Shown: positions 26,007 through 35,631, counted from the first letter of the stretch. The stretch is DNA of 64,000 nt from Ramlibacter sp. (GCA_013815685.1 JACDFR010000004.1:80640-144639), one strand, 5' to 3'. A program made the numbers and translations. The notes: generated from the sequence alone by a model not told the origin.

Positions 26007-26377
26007 GCCGCGAACAGGAACAACCCAGCTTCGGCACCGCCGATCTCGTCGCCGGCACGCAGCCATCCCGGACCGACGAGGCACGGCAACCCGAACGTGA
26101 TCAGCAGCCGGCCGCGCTGTTTCCCTCCGACACCGCGGAAAGCTTTCGCTCCCGTTGGGACACCATCCAGATCGGCTTCGTCGACGACCCGCGCAAAGCG
26201 GTGCAGCAGGCGGACGAACTGGTCGCCACAGTGATGAAGAGCCTGGCGGAAAGTTTCGCCGGGCAACGCGCCAGCATCGAGGGCGACCTCGGGCAAAACG
26301 AGCAGGCCTCCACCGAAAACCTGCGCGTGGCGCTACGCAGCTACCGGTCGTTCTTCGATCGCCTGCTGTCGCTTTAG
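26003..26377 (+). CDS. Soluble paralogue of the preceding membrane protein
   Basis: A 124-residue protein whose ATG overlaps the previous stop (ATGA, 26003-26006). Its core, SFRSRWDTIQIGFVDDPRKA then VQQADELVATVM, and its tail, LRSYRSFFDRLLSL, parallel the two conserved blocks of the upstream gene, but it has no membrane segment. The pair thus gives one membrane-tethered and one soluble copy of the same domain, suggesting that they pair with each other. Function unknown. Confidence 0.88.
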   Translation: MSREQEQPSFGTADLVAGTQPSRTDEARQPERDQQPAALFPSDTAESFRSRWDTIQIGFVDDPRKAVQQADELVATVMKSLAESFAGQRASIEGDLGQNEQASTENLRVALRSYRSFFDRLLSL

Positions 26378-26414
26378 CGTGGGGCAACGGGACTGATTGC
26401 CGCGAGCTCGGATG

Positions 26415-26515
26415 TCACGGCCCTGGCGCCGGCAGCCGGACCTTGAATTCGGACCCCTCGAGGTCGGTCTTTTTCAAGTCCAGCTTGCCTACCCCAGCGC
26501 GCGTGATGTCCCGGC
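26415..26515 (-). pseudogene. Possible C-terminal remnant of a histidine kinase
   Basis: A short minus-strand frame reads GVGKLDLKKTDLEGSEFKVR then LPAPGP and stops at 26415-26417. The pattern GSEFxVRLP resembles the last strand of histidine-kinase ATPase domains. Nothing else of a kinase is present. It lies between two convergent genes. Confidence 0.3.
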
Positions 26516-26525
26516 TGTCAGCGCT

Positions 26526-28010
26526 CTACCAGCTGGCCGCCATGGAATCGCGCGAGAAGCGCGGGTCGCGCGTGATGGACCCGAGGTCGACGAACTCCAT
26601 GTCCGACATCCTGATGGCGCGCATCTGGGCATTGGTGCGCAGGTCCCATGCGGCGTTGGGTTCGCCCTGCACGTGGAAGTCGGCGCCGTTGTCCGAAACG
26701 TACAAGCCGTAGCGCTTGGCCGCGGTTGCCAGCGCCTTGGCCTGCGTGGTCCAGTCATCGGGGATGACGAAATCCGCCCTCAGGCGAAGCAGCGCTCCGA
26801 AGGGGATAGCGCCCGGGTTGTCGCCGCCGGCGGCGAAACGCCCGGGCCAGAGCGTCTCGATGGCCAGAGCGGCATCACGGAAGTTGACGCGCAGGGCGTG
26901 CTTGATCTCGCCGGACGAAGCCTCGGCCGCCTTGGCCAGCAGCGGCGTGATCGGCAGGCCGGCGGCGTCGGCCGAAGCCCAGTCGTTCGGACGCAGCGAC
27001 AGCGACTTCAGGTCCCAGGCCGCGGTGACACTGGTGTACCACTGGCCCGACAGGTTGTAGGAAAAGAAGCTTTCCCACAGGCGGCAGGCGCCCTTTTCCA
27101 CCACCAGAACGTGCTTATCGCCGCAGGTGTTCGGGTCATTGCACAGCCCGTCCTCGCTCAGCAGCCTCGAGGCCACCGGGAAGGGGAAACGCCGCTGGTT
27201 GGTGGGCACGGCACCGCAGTTGCGGGCGATGCTGAAACCGCCGTTGCCGTCGGACACCGCACAGTCGCTCTTGTCGGGATAGCCCCGATCCATACTCTGG
27301 CCGGAGGTGGAAAAGTCGAACGAGACAACCGGCCAGTCAGTGGTGGCGGATGTGCCGTCGACCACGTTGATCGGCATGCCCCAATAGGAGCCGTAGTCGG
27401 CCTGGTTTTCGTTGACGCCCCAGTCGGTCTGGAACGACAGGTCGCGGCCCGCCACGTTGACCCACTGGTCGCTCCGGGCATGCTTCGGAAAGCGCGCAAC
27501 ATCGTCGATGCGGGTGTTGAATATCGCTGAGGCCGGGAACATCTCGCAGTCCGCGAGAACGGGGGCCGATGTGGAAGCCGAGGGGGTGGAGCTGGGGGCG
27601 GCTGTTGAGCCAGATCCGGAACCTGCACCCGAACCTGCACCTGCACCTGCACCTGAACCTGCGCCTGAATCGAAACCCGAGCCTGAACCTGAACCTGCAC
27701 CTGAACCTGAACCTGAACCTGAACCTGAACCTGAACCTGAACCTGAACCTGAACCTGAACCTGAACCTGAATCGAAACCTGAATCGAAACCCGAGCCTGA
27801 ACTGGAGCCCGGCAGTTTGGCCGCCGGCGTGGGCGTGGGCGTGGACGCGGAAGAGCCGCTGGCTTCACCACTTTCGGCGGTGGTGCCTGCCAAGGATGTC
27901 GCTTCGAGACCCGCGCTGCCGCCACCGCCGCCGCCACATCCGGCCACGCTCACGAGCGCTGCGCTACATAGAAACCCTGTCAGACCACGCCATGTGTTGT
28001 TGTCAGTCAA
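26526..28010 (-). CDS. Lipoprotein with Gly-Ser repeat linker
   Basis: About 494 residues. The N-terminus is a lipoprotein signal ([10 protein letters not shown], lipobox V-A-G-C) followed by a poly-Gly stretch. Residues about 70-150 are a low-complexity Gly-Ser linker with FDSG interruptions, encoded by a hexanucleotide repeat. The globular rest (about 155-494) has cysteines in [26 protein letters not shown] and elsewhere, and many aromatic residues, consistent with an outer-membrane-anchored exported domain. No enzyme family is recognised. TTG 28010 is used because GAGGTG precedes it and no in-frame ATG lies before the signal peptide. Confidence 0.85.
   Translation of the reverse strand: MTDNNTWRGLTGFLCSAALVSVAGCGGGGGGSAGLEATSLAGTTAESGEASGSSASTPTPTPAAKLPGSSSGSGFDSGFDSGSGSGSGSGSGSGSGSGSGSGSGAGSGSGSGFDSGAGSGAGAGAGSGAGSGSGSTAAPSSTPSASTSAPVLADCEMFPASAIFNTRIDDVARFPKHARSDQWVNVAGRDLSFQTDWGVNENQADYGSYWGMPINVVDGTSATTDWPVVSFDFSTSGQSMDRGYPDKSDCAVSDGNGGFSIARNCGAVPTNQRRFPFPVASRLLSEDGLCNDPNTCGDKHVLVVEKGACRLWESFFSYNLSGQWYTSVTAAWDLKSLSLRPNDWASADAAGLPITPLLAKAAEASSGEIKHALRVNFRDAALAIETLWPGRFAAGGDNPGAIPFGALLRLRADFVIPDDWTTQAKALATAAKRYGLYVSDNGADFHVQGEPNAAWDLRTNAQMRAIRMSDMEFVDLGSITRDPRFSRDSMAASW
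27699..27770 (-). repeat. Hexanucleotide tandem repeat in lipoprotein gene
   Basis: About twelve perfect copies of CCTGAA (plus strand) encode alternating Ser-Gly on the minus strand; diverged copies extend the array to about 27611-27800. Because the unit is six bases, changes in copy number alter linker length without shifting the frame. Confidence 0.9.
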
Positions 28011-28202
28011 TTCGCACCTCTAGTTCAAAGAGGGGTGCATTGTGAGCATAGGGACGCGCTTTACAAGCGTCACCGTCTGAAAGGCTATGGTGCGTTACGT
28101 TACGTACCAAGACTTTATCTGTGGAATTGTTGGCAAATACGATCCTGCTGACCTAACATTTCCTACACGATTGGTCTTTACAGATGTTGGCTGTCGAGCC
28201 GT
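28011..28202. other. AT-rich intergenic patch
   Basis: This 192-base stretch upstream of the lipoprotein gene is visibly richer in A and T than its surroundings, most clearly from about 28080 to 28190, and includes the overlapping GTTACGTTACGTAC motif. It should hold the lipoprotein promoter. No gene is seen. Confidence 0.4.
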
Positions 28203-28967
28203 TCACGCGATGCCGTGGCATTTCTTGTACTTCCTGCCGCTGCCGCACGGGCAAGGATCGTTGCGCCCGGGGACCGGCGCTTTGCGGGTCGATTCGGTGC
28301 GCGGCCCCAGGCTTTTCCATAGCTGGCGCAGGTCGTAGCTGGCCCAGATGGCGGCCCCCAATTCGTCCAGCCGCTGCTCGCTCACGCTGGGCGGCCCGTC
28401 CTCGGAGAACATCGAAACCGACGGTGCGCCGCGTTCGTCCTCGGTGAGCGCCACGATGTCGGCCAGTGCGTGGTCAAGCATTTGCGCCGCGTCGGCGTCA
28501 CGCGGCGGCGCCCAGTCGTCAGGCCAGGTTTCGACCGCATACATGAAGCCCAGCGCCCACACCTGGGCATAAGCGGGCAGGGCAGCCGGGTCGGTGTCGC
28601 CGCGCTCGGCCTCAGGCAGTGCCAGCACGGCGCCCCGCGTGTCCAGCGCTTCGGGCTGGTAGGTACGTTCATCGTCCAGGCTCTCGACCGGTGCGTCGAG
28701 GGACGCCGCGACCTCGGCCCAGCGGCGGTGCCAACGCCAGACGAACTCCATGTGCGCGGCGGGCTTGAAGCTCTCCCCCAGCAGCACGGGCCAATATTCG
28801 TCGGAAGCAATGGGGCGCCTGCAGCACACCAGCGCGGCCAGAAAGCCCTCGCAGAACTCCCATTGCGGGATTTCGTCATCGTGTTCGCGCAGGGCGTCGA
28901 GCTCGGCATCCTGGGCGTCGTAGTCCTCGGGGCCGAGCGGCTGGGTGAAGTCGGGGGATGGTTTCAT
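28203..28967 (-). CDS. UPF0149/YecA-family protein with C-terminal SEC-C zinc motif
   Basis: A 254-residue protein. The body matches the YecA/UPF0149 family ([34 protein letters not shown], and an acidic ALTEDE helix). The last 25 residues are a canonical SEC-C zinc motif, [17 protein letters not shown], as at the end of SecA. SEC-C tails usually mediate ribosome or SecB-type contacts. The exact role of YecA-like proteins is unsettled. Confidence 0.92.
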   Translation of the reverse strand: MKPSPDFTQPLGPEDYDAQDAELDALREHDDEIPQWEFCEGFLAALVCCRRPIASDEYWPVLLGESFKPAAHMEFVWRWHRRWAEVAASLDAPVESLDDERTYQPEALDTRGAVLALPEAERGDTDPAALPAYAQVWALGFMYAVETWPDDWAPPRDADAAQMLDHALADIVALTEDERGAPSVSMFSEDGPPSVSEQRLDELGAAIWASYDLRQLWKSLGPRTESTRKAPVPGRNDPCPCGSGRKYKKCHGIA

Positions 28968-29086
28968 GGAGCGCCGATTGTGCAGCGGGCCGGCGCCTCA
29001 CGGCAGGCGTCCATTCTTTCCTACAGGCGGGCGCCGCCGGCGGTGCAACACTGCATAGACCGTCGTTATCCATCGGGTGGGCCGCC

Positions 29087-29413
29087 ATGCAAGAGACCGC
29101 TTTTCGCACCTTGCTGTATCGCTACTTCTTCTTCAGCTGGCTGTTCAAGGATGTCGGCGCGGGCAATCTTTTCGAGCGGGCCGCTGCAGCGCGCTACAAC
29201 CGGGAGCAGGCACGCTGGCTGCCCACCTATGTCCTGCGCTGGCTCTGGCTGGGCCTGGTGTTCTATGCCGCCGGCGGCGTTGCTGAGCTTGTGCTGCAGG
29301 CGCCGGCGCTGGTCCTTCTTCTTTTTTATACGGCCAGCGTCGTGAGCCTGTCTTTCACGGTCACCATCGGCACGGCCTGGCTGGGAATCCGGGCCCAACA
29401 GCGGTCCCTGTGA
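29087..29413 (+). CDS. Small integral membrane protein of unknown function
   Basis: A 108-residue protein. The first 50 residues carry aromatic- and basic-rich amphipathic segments (RTLLYRYFFFSWLFKDV), followed by two strong membrane helices (about 47-68 and 70-95). No family recognised. Coding potential is supported by codon bias like the neighbours and by the lack of a competing frame. It is divergent from the YecA-like gene and convergent with a decayed peroxiredoxin-glutaredoxin gene. Confidence 0.7.
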   Translation: MQETAFRTLLYRYFFFSWLFKDVGAGNLFERAAAARYNREQARWLPTYVLRWLWLGLVFYAAGGVAELVLQAPALVLLLFYTASVVSLSFTVTIGTAWLGIRAQQRSL

Positions 29414-29436
29414 GGGCAGGGGCGATCCCGCAACAT

Positions 29437-29851
29437 CCAGTTCCGGCGCTGGGCCAGCCACACCTGGACAGCTCCCCGCCGCCGATCAGCTCGCCGTTGA
29501 CGAACACGACGAGCATGCCCTCTGTTCGGTGAAAACGGCGTTGCCGTCGGGCAGGACGAAGACGTTGTGGCATTCCTAGCCCTTGGCCTACTCTTCCATG
29601 ACGTAGGGGTCATTGACGGCGATGCACACCACCTGATCGACGCCGTTGTGCTTGAACGTGGGGGCGAGCTCGTTGAAGCGCGGCAGGTGGGTGCTGGAGC
29701 AAGTGGGCGTGAAAGCGCCCGCCAGCGAGAAGACGGCAACCGTGCGGCCCTTGAACAGCTTGTCCGAATCGGTGTCCATCCACTCGCCGTTTTCCCGGTA
29801 ACGGAACTTGACCTGGGGAACCGGTTGGCCTTCCCGTGATGGCAGCGGCAT
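29437..29851 (-). pseudogene. Decayed peroxiredoxin-glutaredoxin hybrid
   Basis: The start, MPLPSREGQPVPQVKFRYRE, and the peroxidatic-cysteine region AGAFTPTCSSTHLPRF are those of Prx5-type peroxiredoxins, and DPYVMEE then meets TAG where the family has Trp. A second TAG follows four codons on, before ECHNVFVLPDGNAVFTEQ. The frame then shifts to VVFVNGELIGGGEL and shifts again to VQVWLAQRRNW, which is the end of a glutaredoxin domain. The Prx C-terminal part and the Grx N-terminus with its CPxC site are missing. So the gene is a hybrid peroxiredoxin-glutaredoxin with two nonsense codons, an internal deletion and frameshifts. Confidence 0.8.
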
Positions 29852-29866
29852 GGTGTGTCCTTGCGA

Positions 29867-30247
29867 TTACTTCTGGCCGGATTTCCAGTTCCCGTAGGCG
29901 TCGTCCATGCGCGAACGGCGGTTCGCCTCCGATCCGTCCGTCCCGGTTGGGCCCATGCCGCGCGCGTCGCCGCGCGCCGCCTGTTCGTTGCGGCTGTTGC
30001 CATCCGTGGTCCTGCGCGTGGCGGTCTTGACCTTCTGCGCGGCGTTGCGCGTGGCGTTGCCCGCGCGTTGCAAGCCACGCTTGGTTTTCGCGGCCAGGCT
30101 GTCGTTGGAGGCGGCCGGCTGGTTTTTTGTGGCGGCCGAGTGCTTTTGCGTGCCGGCTCCGGTGCGATTGGCGGAGTTGGTGCTGTTCTGTGCAAGTGCG
30201 GCGCCACAGGCGAATGAAACGATGACGGCCAAGGCTGCGATTTTCAT
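29867..30247 (-). CDS. Small secreted basic protein of unknown function
   Basis: A 126-residue protein with a Sec signal peptide (MKIAALAVIVSFACGAALAQ) and a mature part rich in Asn, Ala, Lys, Arg and Ser but poor in hydrophobic residues. It should be exported and disordered; the spacing of Lys and Arg would allow binding to nucleic acid or to acidic surfaces. The AGGGGAA ribosome site sits before ATG 30247. The longer open frame upstream is not used because the signal peptide begins at this ATG. Confidence 0.8.
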   Translation of the reverse strand: MKIAALAVIVSFACGAALAQNSTNSANRTGAGTQKHSAATKNQPAASNDSLAAKTKRGLQRAGNATRNAAQKVKTATRRTTDGNSRNEQAARGDARGMGPTGTDGSEANRRSRMDDAYGNWKSGQK

Positions 30248-30396
30248 GGGGTTCCCCTTCAAAATGAATGTCCCATCACAACGCATGTGCCCGGCCGTCC
30301 GGTGTCGGACAGTCCCGAGACTGTGCGTAGGAGTCCGTTTTCGCCCGGCGGCGTTCCTGCGGCCCAGAACCGCCTGCGCCAAGCGTGCAGATAGCA

Positions 30397-32394
30397 TTAC
30401 CTCGTGCGGCGCGGCGGGGCCAGGCGGCGGGACATGGGATCGCAGCCAGACCCCGCTTCTTCGAGTATTGCGGCCAGTGCGCCGAAATCGACGGGCTTCA
30501 CGCAGTGGTGATGGAAACCCGCCGAGCGGGATCGCATCCGGTCCTGCTCATGGCCGTAGCCGGTTAGGGCGACGAAGGTCGCATCCTGCGTGCCGGGCAG
30601 GGCTTTCAGCCGCTTCGCCAGCTCGTAGCCATCGATGTCGGGCAGGCCGATGTCCAGGATGAATACCTCGGGCGGCCGGGCCCCCGCCTCGTCCAGCGCC
30701 TCGTGGGCGTCCGTGGCCAGTCGGACCATGTGCCCTTCGCTTTCGAGAAGCGCCGCCAGGGACTCGCCTGCATCGACGTTGTCGTCCACGACCAGCACAC
30801 TCATCCGTTTGGCCTCGACCTCCATCCTGTCCGTTTGGGGCGGTGTGCTTATATCCGGCCGGGATTGAGCGGCCAGGGGCAGCACGACCGTGAAGCTACT
30901 CCCCCGCCCGTTGCCTTCGCTGGAGCAGCGAACCGAGCCGCCGTGCAACTCGGCCAGGCTCTTGACGAGCGACAGGCCAAGCCCCAGGCCGCCTTGCGAC
31001 CGGTCCGGGGTGCGATGGCCTTGCGTGAACAAGTCGAAAACGTGGGGCAGCAGTTCCGACTCCATGCCGATGCCGTTGTCCATCACCGAAATCTCGCAGC
31101 GGCCGGCATCCAGCCGCATGGACAGCGTGACCCGGCCGTTTCGCGGGGTGTATTTGGCGGCGTTGTTCAGCAGGTTGGAAACGATCTGGATCAGCCTTGT
31201 GCGGTCGCCCACGACGTTCGCGGCGACCGGCGCGATGTCGGTGACCAGTTCGTGACCCCGTTCCTCGAACAGGGGCCGCACCTGCTCGACGGCATTTTGC
31301 AGAACGGTATGGAGCTCCACCTCGTCCCGGCGTAGCTGGACGCGGCCGCGAGTCACACGCGATACGTCCAGCAGGTCGTCCACCAGTGTCGTCATGTGCC
31401 TGACCTGGCGGGCGATGATCTCGCCGGCCCGGGCGATGCGGGCCGGATCGCCGGGTGACAGCTTCAGCAACTGTGCAGCCGTACTGATCGGCGCCAGCGG
31501 ATTGCGCAGCTCATGAGCCAACATCGCCAGGAACTCGTCCTTACGGCGGTTGGCGGCCATCAACTCGTCCTGGGCGACCCGCTGCTCGTGGATGTCGGTA
31601 CATGTGCCCATCCACCGGATGATCTCCCCGGCATCGTTTCGCACCGGCAGGGCGCGGCCCAGCACCCAGCGGTACTCGCCGGAGTGATGCCGCAAGCGGT
31701 ATTGGATCTCATAGGGTTCACCCGTGCGCAGGCTGTGCCGCCATACCGACCCGGCGTGCGCCTGGTCCTGCGGATGGAATATGCCGTTCCATTTCTCGCC
31801 GTCGGTCGAGCCGGGGGGTGTGCCGGTGAAGTCGTACCACTGCTGGTTGTAGTAGTCGTGGCAGCCATCCGGCAATGTGGACCACACCATCTGGGGCATC
31901 GCGTTGGCGATGGTCTTGAACTTGGCCTCGCTTTCGCGCAAGGCCCGCTCGACTTCCTTGCGCTGGGTGACGTCGATGAGCACGCCCGACAGCTTCTGCG
32001 TGGGGCCGTCTTCACCGGCGATCATCTTGCCGCCGCTAACTACATACCGGGTGCTTCCGTCCGGGAGCCTGAGCCGGTACTCCACGTCCACCCGATCGCC
32101 TTGCGCGACCGCCCGCTCCACCAGGGGCAGCACCCATGCCGCATCGTCGGGGTGCATGCGCGCATAAACAGCCTCCGCAGTCAATCCCTCGCCGGCGCCG
32201 AACCCCAGGATTTCCCGGGCCCGCTGGTCCAGCATGACCTCGCCGCTGCGCACGATCAACTCGAATGTTCCAAGATGAGCCACCGAGATGGCTGCCTGCA
32301 GATGTGCGTCGCTGTCGCGCAGCAGGTCCAGCGTATCGGCGCGGTGCTCGTCAAGCGATGACGGGTCGCGCGGGCTGGCGGGGTCTGGGTACAT
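30397..32394 (-). CDS. Hybrid sensor histidine kinase/response regulator, PAS-containing
   Basis: A 665-residue soluble hybrid kinase. Two PAS/PAC domains (about 30-150 and 155-280) precede HisKA with H294 in AHELRNPLAPIS, an ATPase domain (NLLNNAAKYTPR, MDNGIGM, GLGLGLSLVKSL) and a receiver domain with D581 in FILDIGLPDIDGYEL. No membrane segments, so it senses a cytoplasmic or diffusible cue. The phosphotransfer partner is not adjacent. ATG 32394 gives a short leader before the first PAS; an upstream open frame is not part of the protein. Confidence 0.9.
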   Translation of the reverse strand: MYPDPASPRDPSSLDEHRADTLDLLRDSDAHLQAAISVAHLGTFELIVRSGEVMLDQRAREILGFGAGEGLTAEAVYARMHPDDAAWVLPLVERAVAQGDRVDVEYRLRLPDGSTRYVVSGGKMIAGEDGPTQKLSGVLIDVTQRKEVERALRESEAKFKTIANAMPQMVWSTLPDGCHDYYNQQWYDFTGTPPGSTDGEKWNGIFHPQDQAHAGSVWRHSLRTGEPYEIQYRLRHHSGEYRWVLGRALPVRNDAGEIIRWMGTCTDIHEQRVAQDELMAANRRKDEFLAMLAHELRNPLAPISTAAQLLKLSPGDPARIARAGEIIARQVRHMTTLVDDLLDVSRVTRGRVQLRRDEVELHTVLQNAVEQVRPLFEERGHELVTDIAPVAANVVGDRTRLIQIVSNLLNNAAKYTPRNGRVTLSMRLDAGRCEISVMDNGIGMESELLPHVFDLFTQGHRTPDRSQGGLGLGLSLVKSLAELHGGSVRCSSEGNGRGSSFTVVLPLAAQSRPDISTPPQTDRMEVEAKRMSVLVVDDNVDAGESLAALLESEGHMVRLATDAHEALDEAGARPPEVFILDIGLPDIDGYELAKRLKALPGTQDATFVALTGYGHEQDRMRSRSAGFHHHCVKPVDFGALAAILEEAGSGCDPMSRRLAPPRRTR

Positions 32395-32820
32395 TGAGTG
32401 GGCGCTGCGGCTAAGCGTGCTTGGGACAGGTTCTCGATGAAGAGGCCAATCTACTTGCTTGGCCCCGCGAGCGCTGTCAGTGCCGCAGTGCAGCATCTGT
32501 AGGCCCGCTCCTATCCGCCCGCGCGGGCGAGCCGGCAGAGCCAAATGGCAGTCGGCGAGGATCCCGATTGCCGGTGAAACGGTCAAGGTGCAAGATGGGA
32601 CAGGAGACAGCCGCGCCTCGGCCTTGCTCCAGCGCAGCCAGGCGTCCTGCAGCACGCGTCTTCGGCCTCGGCCCGGGTGCCCGGCATGCGAGGCGATGCC
32701 GAAAAGCCGCGGCCGCAACGCGGCGAAAACCGCCGGATCTTCCGGCCAGGGGTCGGAATTTGAGATGGGCCCAGTACGGTGACCAGGACAAGACGGGGCA
32801 GGCCGGGCGTTTGTGACACC
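32395..32820. other. 426-base intergenic stretch with sigma-factor remnant
   Basis: No intact gene. The segment from about 32605 to 32745 carries a decayed ECF sigma-factor start (listed separately). The rest, next to the start of the hybrid kinase, presumably holds its promoter. Confidence 0.5.
32605..32745 (-). pseudogene. N-terminal fragment of an ECF (SigJ/ECF41-like) sigma factor
   Basis: On the minus strand one frame reads EDPAVFAALRPRLFGIAS, a second RMPGTRAEAEDA, and the first frame resumes with VLQDAWLRWSKAEARLS. Joined, these give the region-2 signature of SigJ-like ECF sigma factors (RPRLFGIA-R-GTRAEAED-VQDAWLRW) with two compensating frameshifts. No region 4 follows, so only the start of the gene remains. 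Confidence 0.7.
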
Positions 32821-33873
32821 TCAGCCTTGCGCCCCGCGCCGAAACTCCGCCGGGCTGGTCTGCGTCCAGTGGCGGAACGCGCGGATGAAGCTCTTCTCGT
32901 TGCCGAACCCCACCGCGGCCGCCACCTGCTTCACCGGCTTGCTGCTGCGGTAGAGCAAGTCCTTGGCGCGTTCGCAGCGCACCTCATCCTTGAGCTGCTG
33001 CAGCGACGCCCCTTCCTCCTTCAGCTGGCGGTGTAGCGTGCGCGCGGACATGTGCAGCAGGCCGGCGATGCCCTCGGCGCCGTGGCCCTGCTCCGGTCGC
33101 GCCAGCAGCGCCTGGCGCACCTGCGCCACCAGCAGCCGGTCGCGCCGGTACTGCAGCACGGTGAGGGGCAGCGCCCGTTGCAGCATCTGGCGCAGCGCCT
33201 TCTCGTCGCGCCGCAGCGGCAGCGCCAGGTAGCGGGCGTCGAACCTTATTTCCGCCCGCGCCGCGTTGAACTCGAGCTGGCCGCCCGGGAACATGTGGCG
33301 GTAGGCGTCGGCGTGCGGCGGGGCGGGAAAGGGAAAGCGCGCGCCCTGCAGCGGAATGCGCGAGTCGATGTACCAGCAGGCCAGGCCATGGATGTTGCGC
33401 AGCACATGCACCAGGCAGAATTCGCGGCCCGGCGCGCTGTGGCGGCCGAGGTCGCCTCGCTCATCGATGGCGATGGCGGCGCCGGCGGCGCTTTGCACCA
33501 GCTCGAGCTGGACGTCGTCCGTCAGCAGGCCGTGGTGCCGGCACCAGCGCTTGAGCGCGACGCCCAGGTCGGGCGAGCTCAGCGATGCGCGCGCCAGCAT
33601 GCCGTAGCTGCCCCAGGGCAGGCGGCGCGAAAACGCGCCCAGCCCCTCGTCGTCCAGCTCTTGCATGGCGGCACCGGACATCACTTCCATCTGATGGGCG
33701 GTGATCCGGCCATGGGCCTGCTGCAGCTGGTGTGGCGCGATCTGTGCCAGCTTCATCAGCTCGGCCGGGTTCTGCCCCTGGCGTTCGTAGGCGGCTGCCA
33801 TGACTCTGGCAAACGCCATCGGTGTGGCCGCCGCAGGCGGGCTCGGGGCGGGTCGGGCAGAACGGCTCGGCAT
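32821..33873 (-). CDS. AraC-family transcriptional regulator
   Basis: A 350-residue regulator with an N-terminal arabinose-binding-like (OruR/ArgR-type) domain and a C-terminal AraC helix-turn-helix pair: first helix block [20 protein letters not shown], second [20 protein letters not shown] followed by [13 protein letters not shown]. Its start is divergent from liuB about 140 bases away, so it may control the second leucine block, possibly in response to a pathway acyl-CoA or amino acid. The start at 33873 is the first in frame. Confidence 0.9.
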   Translation of the reverse strand: MPSRSARPAPSPPAAATPMAFARVMAAAYERQGQNPAELMKLAQIAPHQLQQAHGRITAHQMEVMSGAAMQELDDEGLGAFSRRLPWGSYGMLARASLSSPDLGVALKRWCRHHGLLTDDVQLELVQSAAGAAIAIDERGDLGRHSAPGREFCLVHVLRNIHGLACWYIDSRIPLQGARFPFPAPPHADAYRHMFPGGQLEFNAARAEIRFDARYLALPLRRDEKALRQMLQRALPLTVLQYRRDRLLVAQVRQALLARPEQGHGAEGIAGLLHMSARTLHRQLKEEGASLQQLKDEVRCERAKDLLYRSSKPVKQVAAAVGFGNEKSFIRAFRHWTQTSPAEFRRGAQG

Positions 33874-33973
33874 CGGCCAAGTCTGCCGCAGCGTGGCACG
33901 ATTTGCAACCTCGCTGGCAAACCGCGCGAAGCCTGGGCCGGCACCGGGGCGCTACGATGCCGGTGCGCCTTGC

Positions 33974-33990
33974 CTCCCCCGAAGGGGGAG
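33974..33990. repeat. Perfect CTCCCCC-GAA-GGGGGAG hairpin upstream of liuB
   Basis: Seven-base arms with a three-base loop, 27 bases before the liuB ATG. It may be a diverged member of the palindromic repeat family or a structured leader; there is no T-run, so it is not a typical terminator. Confidence 0.6.
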
Positions 33991-34016
33991 GGGGCGAACA
34001 CCGAGAGACCCAAGAG

Positions 34017-35624
34017 ATGCCCGCCCTGGAGACACAACTCAATCCCCGTTCGGCCGACTTCCAGGCCAATGCCGCGGCCATGCGGGCGCTGGTCGATGAC
34101 TTGACCGCCCAGATCGCCAAGGCCGCGGCCGGCGGCGGAGAGACGGCCCGCGCACGGCACCTGTCGCGCGGCAAGCTGCTGCCGCGCGACCGGGTGCAGA
34201 TGCTGCTGGACCCCGGCACACCGTTCCTCGAACTGGCGCCGCTGGCAGCCCACGGCATGTACAACGGCGATGCGCCCGGCGCCGGCGTGATCGCCGGCAT
34301 CGGCCGCGTCAGCGGCGTCGATTGCGTGATCGTCTGCAACGACGCCACCGTCAAGGGCGGCACGTATTACCCGATGACGGTCAAGAAGCACCTGCGCGCG
34401 CAAGAGGTGGCGCAGCAGAACCGCCTGCCCTGCATTTATCTCGTCGATTCGGGCGGCGCCAACCTGCCCAACCAGGACGAGGTGTTCCCCGACCGCGACC
34501 ATTTCGGCCGCATTTTCTACAACCAGGCCAACCTGAGCGCGCAGGGCATCGCCCAGATCGCGGTGGTGATGGGCTCGTGCACGGCGGGCGGCGCCTACGT
34601 GCCGGCGATGAGCGACGAGACCATCATCGTCAAGAACCAGGGCACGATTTTTCTGGGCGGGCCGCCCCTGGTGAAGGCGGCGATCGGCGAGATCGTGTCC
34701 GCCGAAGACCTGGGCGGCGGCGACGTGCACACGCGCCTTTCCGGCGTGGCCGACCACCTGGCCCAGAACGACATGCACGCGCTGGCGCTGGCGCGGCAGG
34801 CCGTGGCTGCCTTGAATCGCGGCAAGCAGCCGGCGGTGGAGCTGCGCGAGCCGCGCCCGCCCCGGTTCGACACCAGGGAGCTCTATGGCGTGGTGCCGAC
34901 GGACACGCGCAAGCCCTACGACGTGCGCGAGATCATCGCCCGTATCGTCGACGGCTCCGAGTTCCACGAGTTCAAGCAGCGCTTCGGCATCACGCTGATC
35001 TGCGGCTTCGCCCACATCGAGGGCATGCCCGTCGGCATCATCGCCAACAACGGCATCCTGTTCAGCGAATCGGCCCAGAAGGGCGCCCACTTCATCGAGC
35101 TGTGCTGCCAGCGCAAGGTGCCGGTGGTGTTCCTGCAGAACATCACCGGCTTCATGGTGGGGCGCAAGTACGAGAGCGAAGGCATCGCCCGCCACGGCGC
35201 GAAGATGGTGACGGCCGTGGCCACGGCCACGGTGCCCAAATTCACCGTGATCATCGGCGGCAGCTTCGGCGCCGGCAATTACGGCATGTGCGGCCGCGCC
35301 TATTCGCCCCGGTTCCTCTGGATGTGGCCGAACGCGCGAATCTCCGTCATGGGCGGCGAGCAGGCGGCCAGCGTGCTGGCCACCGTCAAACGCGACGGCA
35401 TCGAGGGCAAGGGCGGCCAGTGGAGCGCCCAGGAAGAGGCCGCCTTCAAGCAGCCGCTGCTGGACCAGTTCGCCCACCAGTCGCATCCTTATTTTTCCAG
35501 CGCGCGGCTGTGGGATGACGGTGTGATCGACCCGGCCGACACGCGCCGGGTGCTGGCACTGGGCTTGTCGGCGTCGCTGAACGCACCGATTCCCGAACCC
35601 AAGTTCGGCGTCTTCCGCATGTAA
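34017..35624 (+). CDS. liuB: 3-methylcrotonyl-CoA carboxylase, beta (carboxyltransferase) subunit
   Basis: A 535-residue carboxyltransferase subunit that moves CO2 from biotin to 3-methylcrotonyl-CoA. Seen are the twin oxyanion-forming segments [17 protein letters not shown] and [15 protein letters not shown], together with [20 protein letters not shown] and [19 protein letters not shown], all typical of methylcrotonyl-type enzymes. ATG 34017 follows a compact hairpin. It is co-transcribed with the next genes, and its partner liuD lies at 38284. Confidence 0.95.
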   Translation: MPALETQLNPRSADFQANAAAMRALVDDLTAQIAKAAAGGGETARARHLSRGKLLPRDRVQMLLDPGTPFLELAPLAAHGMYNGDAPGAGVIAGIGRVSGVDCVIVCNDATVKGGTYYPMTVKKHLRAQEVAQQNRLPCIYLVDSGGANLPNQDEVFPDRDHFGRIFYNQANLSAQGIAQIAVVMGSCTAGGAYVPAMSDETIIVKNQGTIFLGGPPLVKAAIGEIVSAEDLGGGDVHTRLSGVADHLAQNDMHALALARQAVAALNRGKQPAVELREPRPPRFDTRELYGVVPTDTRKPYDVREIIARIVDGSEFHEFKQRFGITLICGFAHIEGMPVGIIANNGILFSESAQKGAHFIELCCQRKVPVVFLQNITGFMVGRKYESEGIARHGAKMVTAVATATVPKFTVIIGGSFGAGNYGMCGRAYSPRFLWMWPNARISVMGGEQAASVLATVKRDGIEGKGGQWSAQEEAAFKQPLLDQFAHQSHPYFSSARLWDDGVIDPADTRRVLALGLSASLNAPIPEPKFGVFRM

Positions 35625-35631
35625 AAAATGA

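Noticed and set aside
27611..27800. CRISPR array
   Set aside because: It is a simple six-base tandem repeat inside a coding region, with no spacers.
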